Shown: in pieces, positions 15,101 through 21,100 of the stretch | Position numbering within the stretch: position 1 is the stretch's first letter | Layout of the letters: every line of letters starts with the position of its first letter | Assembly: GCA_964397995.1 (NCBI GenBank) | Contig: CAYNLG010000035.1 | Span: 1 to 36,256, forward strand | DNA: 36,256 nucleotides | Reading direction: 5' to 3' | DNA from: CAYNLG01 sp964397995 | GTDB lineage: Bacteria; Planctomycetota; Phycisphaerae; FEN-1346 | Position numbers and translations under genes: made by a program | Notes under the pieces: model-generated | What the model was told of the DNA's origin: nothing | What the model saw: only the letters and a program-made list of their open reading frames with translations | Database searches by the model: none

Positions 15101-18100
15101 CGGTCGAGGACGCCCAGCCCGTGCCGGGGCCGGCCGGCGGCGAGGGCCGCATCTTCCAGGCGCCGCTGCGCGAGCAGGTGACCATCGGAGTCGATCCGCG
15201 TGCCAACGCGCTCATCATCAGCGGGTCGCGGCAGGAGCTGGACCACATCGAGACGCTGATCTCGGAGCTGATGGCGTCGGCGGGGAGCGAGGAGGCGGAG
15301 TTCCGCATCTTCAAGATCGCGCGAGCGGACCCGCTGGACGTGGCCCAGACGCTGGACCAGCTGTTCAACCCGAAGCAGCAGAAGGTGGTGTCGAAGGACC
15401 CGAAGGCGCCGCAGCCGCCCGCCCCGCCGCCCGTCATCACGGCCGTGGCCGACCAGCGGACGCGGAACCTGATCGTTCGGGCCAAGCCGTTGGACTTTGA
15501 CCTGATCGAGCCGCTGATCCGGCAGCTGGACCAGGTGCCGGTGTCAGCGAACGAGGTCCGCGTCTTCACGCTCCAGAACACGGACGCCAAGGAGGTGGCC
15601 GCGAACCTGAAGGAACTGCTGAAGCTCTCGGTCCAGCAGCAGGCCCAGGCGCAGCGCAAGGACAACAAGAAGCCGCCGGCCAACAACAAGACGGCCACGC
15701 CGCAGAACCGCCGCGCCGCCACCGTCCGCGAGGCCATGGAGCTCCAGGCCGAGGACGGGGTGGCGTCGGTCGGGTCGGCGTCGATGGTCACGGTGACGGC
15801 GAACACGGCGACGAACTCGGTGGTGGTGGCGGCGCCGCCGGACGTCATGGAACTGATCGCGCGGGTCATCACGGAACTGGACCAGTCGGCGGCGCTGGCG
15901 GCGGTGCCGGTGGTGCGGCTGTATCCGCTGGCGCACGCGGGGGTGGAGCCGACGGTGGCGGCCCTGCGTGAGGTCTTCGTCGAGGGCGCCAAGGCTGGCC
16001 CGAAGGCGCCCGGCGGAAAGGCCTCGGACCAGCCGATCGTGATCACGGGCGACGCGGCGGGGCGGCAGGTGATCGTCTCGGCCCCGGCCGAGAAGCATGA
16101 CCTCGTCAAGGCCGTGCTCGACGAGATCGACGCCGCCCAGGCCGGCGAGCAGGTGGCCGTCAAGGTTTACCGCATCCGGTACGCCGAGGCGGGGCCGCTG
16201 GCCACCGCCCTCTCGCAGACGCTGGCTGAGGCGGGGGGCGGCAAGGGCCCGGCGGCCACGGCGGGCGAGATCCGCATCAACCCGGACCGGGGCAGCAACA
16301 GCGTGGTGGTGCGTGCGAGCGCGGCCGACCACGAGCGGATCGCGTCCCTGATCGCCGAGATGGACGCCCTGCCGACCGAGGCGTACCCGGTGCGGTTGGT
16401 GCCGCTGAAGAACGCCGACCCGGAAACGGTGGCGGCGATGCTCGGGCGCATCTACGGCGCGGGCGGGAGTGCGGCGGCGCGCGGGCCGGGGCGGGGGCGC
16501 CCCGGCCGGCCGACGACCGCCGCCAACGCTTCGGAGGTCGTCATTGAGGCCGACCGGGCGGCGCGGACGCTGGTCGTCCGGGCCGACGAGGCCACCTTCG
16601 AGGACATCCGGCGGCTGGCGCTGGAGATCGACGCCGGCAGCGTCTCCGGCGAGGTCGTCCAGACGCTGATCGCCCTGGAGCACCTGCAGGCGCCGGCGGC
16701 GGCGGCGGCGCTGACGGCGGCGTTCGCCCCGGCGCGCGGCCGCGCGACCGCGCCGGAGGAGCAGGTCACCATCGTCGATGAGCCCTTCTCCAACAGCCTG
16801 ATCGTGACGGCCAACGCCGAGAACCTGGAGAAGGTCCGGTCGCTCCTGGCGAAGCTCGACGTCGAGGGCGTCGGCGGGGCGCGGACGGAGTTTGTCATCC
16901 TGGAGCACGCCAAGGCGACGGCCTTGGCGAACGTCCTCGGGCGCGTCGCGACGGCCGGCAGCGCGGCCGCGGGTGGCCGGCCGGGGCGCACCGCCGCCCA
17001 GGGCGTGGTCGTCTCGGCCGACGCCGCCTCCAACGCCCTCGTCATGACCGGCCCGTCGGCCGACGTCGACCGCCTGCTCCAGATGGCTCGCGACTTGGAC
17101 CAGGCCAGCGAGCGGCAGGCCGCCGGCGTCTATATCCTGCCGCTGGCCAACGGCGAGGCCACAACCGTGGCGGCGACGATCCAGGACCTGTACCGGCAGC
17201 AGCAACAGGCCGCCCAGCGCGACCGGCGGGCCCTGGACCCGCTGGCGGTTTCGGCCGACGAACGGGCCAATGCCGTCGTCCTGGCCACCACGCCCGCCAT
17301 GTACGAGCAGGTGAGCGAATGGGTCGGCCGCGTCGAACAGATGACGCCGTCGCGCGGCACGCTGCGCATCATCACCCTGGAGCACGCGACCCCGAGCGAG
17401 GTCGAGCAGGCCATCCAGGAGCTGTTCGGCGAGGAAGGCGGCTCGTCCGCGCCCGTGCGGCGTCCGGGCACCCTGGGGCGCGGCGGGTCGTCGCGCGGCG
17501 GGTCGAGCCGGGGCGGCACGTCCGGTGCGGGCGGCCGCGTCGAGACCACCGTCCTCCCGCAGCAGCGGGCCGTCCTCGTCAAGGCCTCCGACGCCGATTA
17601 CGAGGAGATCCAGAAGCTGGTGGCGTCGCTGGACGCGGCGGCGGCCGAGACGGCCCGGGACGTCCAGGTCTTCACCCTGGAGAAGGCCCTGAACACGCAG
17701 GTGGCGGCGGCCTTGACGCAGATGTACCGGCAGATCGCGCGGCCGGAGCGGCCGGAGGACGAGGTCTCCGTCACCGCGCTGGCGAACACGAACGCGGTCG
17801 TCGTCGCCGCCGCCAAGGAGAAGATGGCCGAGGTCCGGCACCTGATCGAGCAGCTCGACACGCAGGAGGTGGCGCCGCAGGTCGAGTTCCGCCTCTTCAA
17901 GCTCGAGAACGCTCAGCCGGAGAAGATCCTCCCGGCCCTGCAGCAGGCGCTTGCGCAGGTCCGGCAAGCGCGGCCGGGCGAGCCGATCAACGTTCAGGCC
18001 GATGAGCGGACGCGGTCAATCATCGTGACGGCGCGCGGCCCGGTGTTCGAGCAGGTCGAGACGATCATCAAGGCCCTGGACGTCCCGGCCGAGCATGCCG

Positions 18101-21100
18101 CCGTCGAGGTCCAGGTGGTCCAGCTGAAGCGGGCGGACGCGACGCGGCTGGCGGCGGTGCTGACGGACATGCTGAGGCCGGCCGAGGGCAACCTCGTGAC
18201 GCCCGAGGCCCGGGCCCTGCAGGAACAGATCCGCCGCCTCAAGATTCGCAGGACCGACGCCGAGGGCCACGTCGAACTCGACCTCACGAAGCCCATCAAG
18301 ATTGCCGCCGATCCCGTCCAGAAGAACGACCAAGGCTCGAACGCCCTGATCCTGAGTTCGACGCCGGAGAACCTGCAGGCGCTGGCCGCGGTGGTCGAGC
18401 TGATGGATCGCGTGCCGGTCACGGAGGGTGTGCGGGTGCGGCTGCTGCACCTTTCGAGCGCCGACGCCGAGAGCGTGGCCGCAATCCTCCAGGACATCTT
18501 CACCCAGGGGAAGGCCCTCGCCGGCCGCACGAGCACCAGCGTTGCCGGCAAGGCCGAGCCGGAGAGCATCACGGGCAAGGCCCTGGTGAACGTGCTGAAC
18601 GTCTCGGCCGACCCGCGAACCAACACGCTCGTGCTCTCGGGGCTGGAAGAGACGCTGGCCCTGGCGGAGCTGGTGGTCCACGACCTGGACCGGGCCTCCG
18701 GGAAGATCGTCACGGAGGTGCGCCTGTTCAAGCTCCAGCATGCGACGGTCGAGCGGCTGGTGCCGGTGCTCCAGTCGGTCTTCGCCGAGGGGTCGCCCGA
18801 CCCCGGGACGGAGGGCCTGCGGACGCACGTGTCGCGGCTGCGGACGGTGCTCGACGGGGCCGACGAGGGGCACGGGACGGAGATCGCCCGGAGCCGCGCG
18901 GCCCTGGTCATCCAGGGCGACCCGACGACGAGCGTGCTAATCGTGGCGGCGCGGAGCGACGTGATGCCGCTCATTGCCGACGTGGTCGAGAAGATGGACG
19001 TGCCGGGGGCGGGGTCGATGAACGCCGTGCGGATCTTCCCCCTGATGCAGGCGGACGCGACGCGGCTGAAGACGGTCATGGACGGGCTCTACACGGGGCC
19101 GAACGCCTCGTTGATCCGCGACGAGGACAAGCCGACCGTTGTCGTCGACACGCGGACGAACAGCCTCGTGGTCTCGGCGAGCGACAAGACGTTCGCCCTG
19201 CTCGGGACGCTGATCAGCAAGCTGGACGCCAAGGAGGCCGTCGGCCTGCACGAGGTCCGCATCGTGCCCTTGAAGAACGCCGAGGCGGACGCGATGGCCG
19301 ACACGCTCCAGCAGATGATGGACGCCCGGGTCCAGCGTCAGGAGGCCCTGGGCCAGGCCGACGCCGAGGCCCTGCGGGTGCTGGTCCTGCCGGACCTCCG
19401 GACCAATAGCCTGCTCGTGGGCGGGTCGATCGAGTCCTACAAGCTGGTCCGGTCGCTCGCCGAGGAGCTCGACGGGGCGAGCGCCGCCCTGAGCGGCCAG
19501 GTCCAACTCTTCCCGCTGGCGCACGCCAACGCGGGGACGATGAGCCAGACGCTCGGGGACCTTTTCGAGCGGCGCTACCAGGCCGCCCGGACCGAGGGCG
19601 TGAAGCGGCAGCAGCCGGTCATCCTGCCGGATCTGCGGACGAACTCGCTGATGGTGGCGGCCAACGCGGACGACTCGAAGGTGCTCGTCTCGCTGCTGGC
19701 GAAGCTGGACGTGGAGCTGAAGGACCCGGCGGTGCGGCTGGAGGTCCTCCCGCTGGACCACAACGACGCGGGCGTGGTCGGGCCGATGCTGAAGCGGCTC
19801 TTTGACGCGCGGCTGGCGAGCATGACGCCGCCCGGCGCGACGCCCGCCCCGCAGGACAAGGTCGACCTGGAGGCGGACGCGCTCGCCAATGCCTTGGTGG
19901 TGTCGGCGAGCAAGGAGAACCTCGGGCTGATCCGAGACCTGCTCGCGAAGGTGGACGTCGAGCCGCCGACCGAGACCGGCCTCGTCCGGATGTACGCGCT
20001 GCGGCACGCCGACGCGGCCCGGGTGGCGGCCATGCTGGAGGGGCTGCTCTCCCGGGGCCTGTACAAGCCGGGGCTGGCGGCCGCGGCGGGCAATGACCTG
20101 CTCCAGGCCCGCGAGAAGGTTGCCCTCGCGGTCGACACGCGGACGAACGTGCTGATCGTCTCGGCGAGCAGGGAGAACGCCGCCGTCATCGACGAGATCG
20201 TCGCGCGCGTCGACGCCGAGGAGGACTTCGGCTTGCTCGGGGACGTGCGGGTGTACCGGCTGGCGCACGCCGACGCGGCGCTCCTCGCGCCGACGCTGCA
20301 GGAGTTCTTCGACGCGAAGCGGTCCGCCGAGGAAGAGGCCGGCGGGGCGAGCCGGTCGCTCGCCGTGACCATCCTGCCGGACGAACGGACCAACGCCCTG
20401 CTCGTGACGGGCGGCCGCGAGGTCTTCCCGCAGGTCGAGCGCCTGCTCGGGGACTTGGACGCGGCCCGGTCGGTGGCGAGCGAGTTCCGCGTCTTCCGCC
20501 TGGAGCAGGCGACGGCGACGGCCCTGCAGCCGACGCTGGAGCGGCTCTTCGCCGAGCGGGTGCTGCGCGGCCAGGAGAAGGACCCCGTGACGGTCATCGC
20601 CGACGCGCGGTCCAACGCCCTGATCGTCGGGGCGGCGCCGGAGGACATGGCGCTGGCGGCGTCGCTGATCGAACGGCTCGACACGTCCATCGCTGAGGGC
20701 CTGATGCATCTGTTCCCGCTGGCGAAGGCCGACGCGACGCGCGTCGCCGAGACGCTCCGGAGCCTCTTCGAGTCCGAGGGGGCCGCCGAGGGCATCGGCA
20801 TCAGCGTCGACGAGCGGACCAACAGCCTGATCGTCTCGGCCGGGGCCGCCGACATCAAGCGCATCGCCGAGCTCCTGAAGCGGCTCGACACCGACGCCGT
20901 GACCCGCGTGACCGAGGTCCGCATCTTCAGCCTGAAGAACGCCGACGCGGAGGCGCTGGCGGAGATCCTGACGACGGCCCTCACGGAGAAGCCCCCCGTG
21001 ATGACCGGCGAGAGCCCGAACCGCCAGACGGTCCTCCAGTTCGTCGCCCGGACGCAGGACGGCCGCGACCTGATCGCAAGCGCCCTGCAGGAAGGCGTCC

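Noticed and set aside
8818..15246. A 2,142-codon open frame on the - strand opposite the secretin gene
   Set aside because: Composition is Arg/His/Leu-rich with no recognisable domains. It mirrors the strong GC bias at third positions of gspD, and the + strand product has clear domains throughout.
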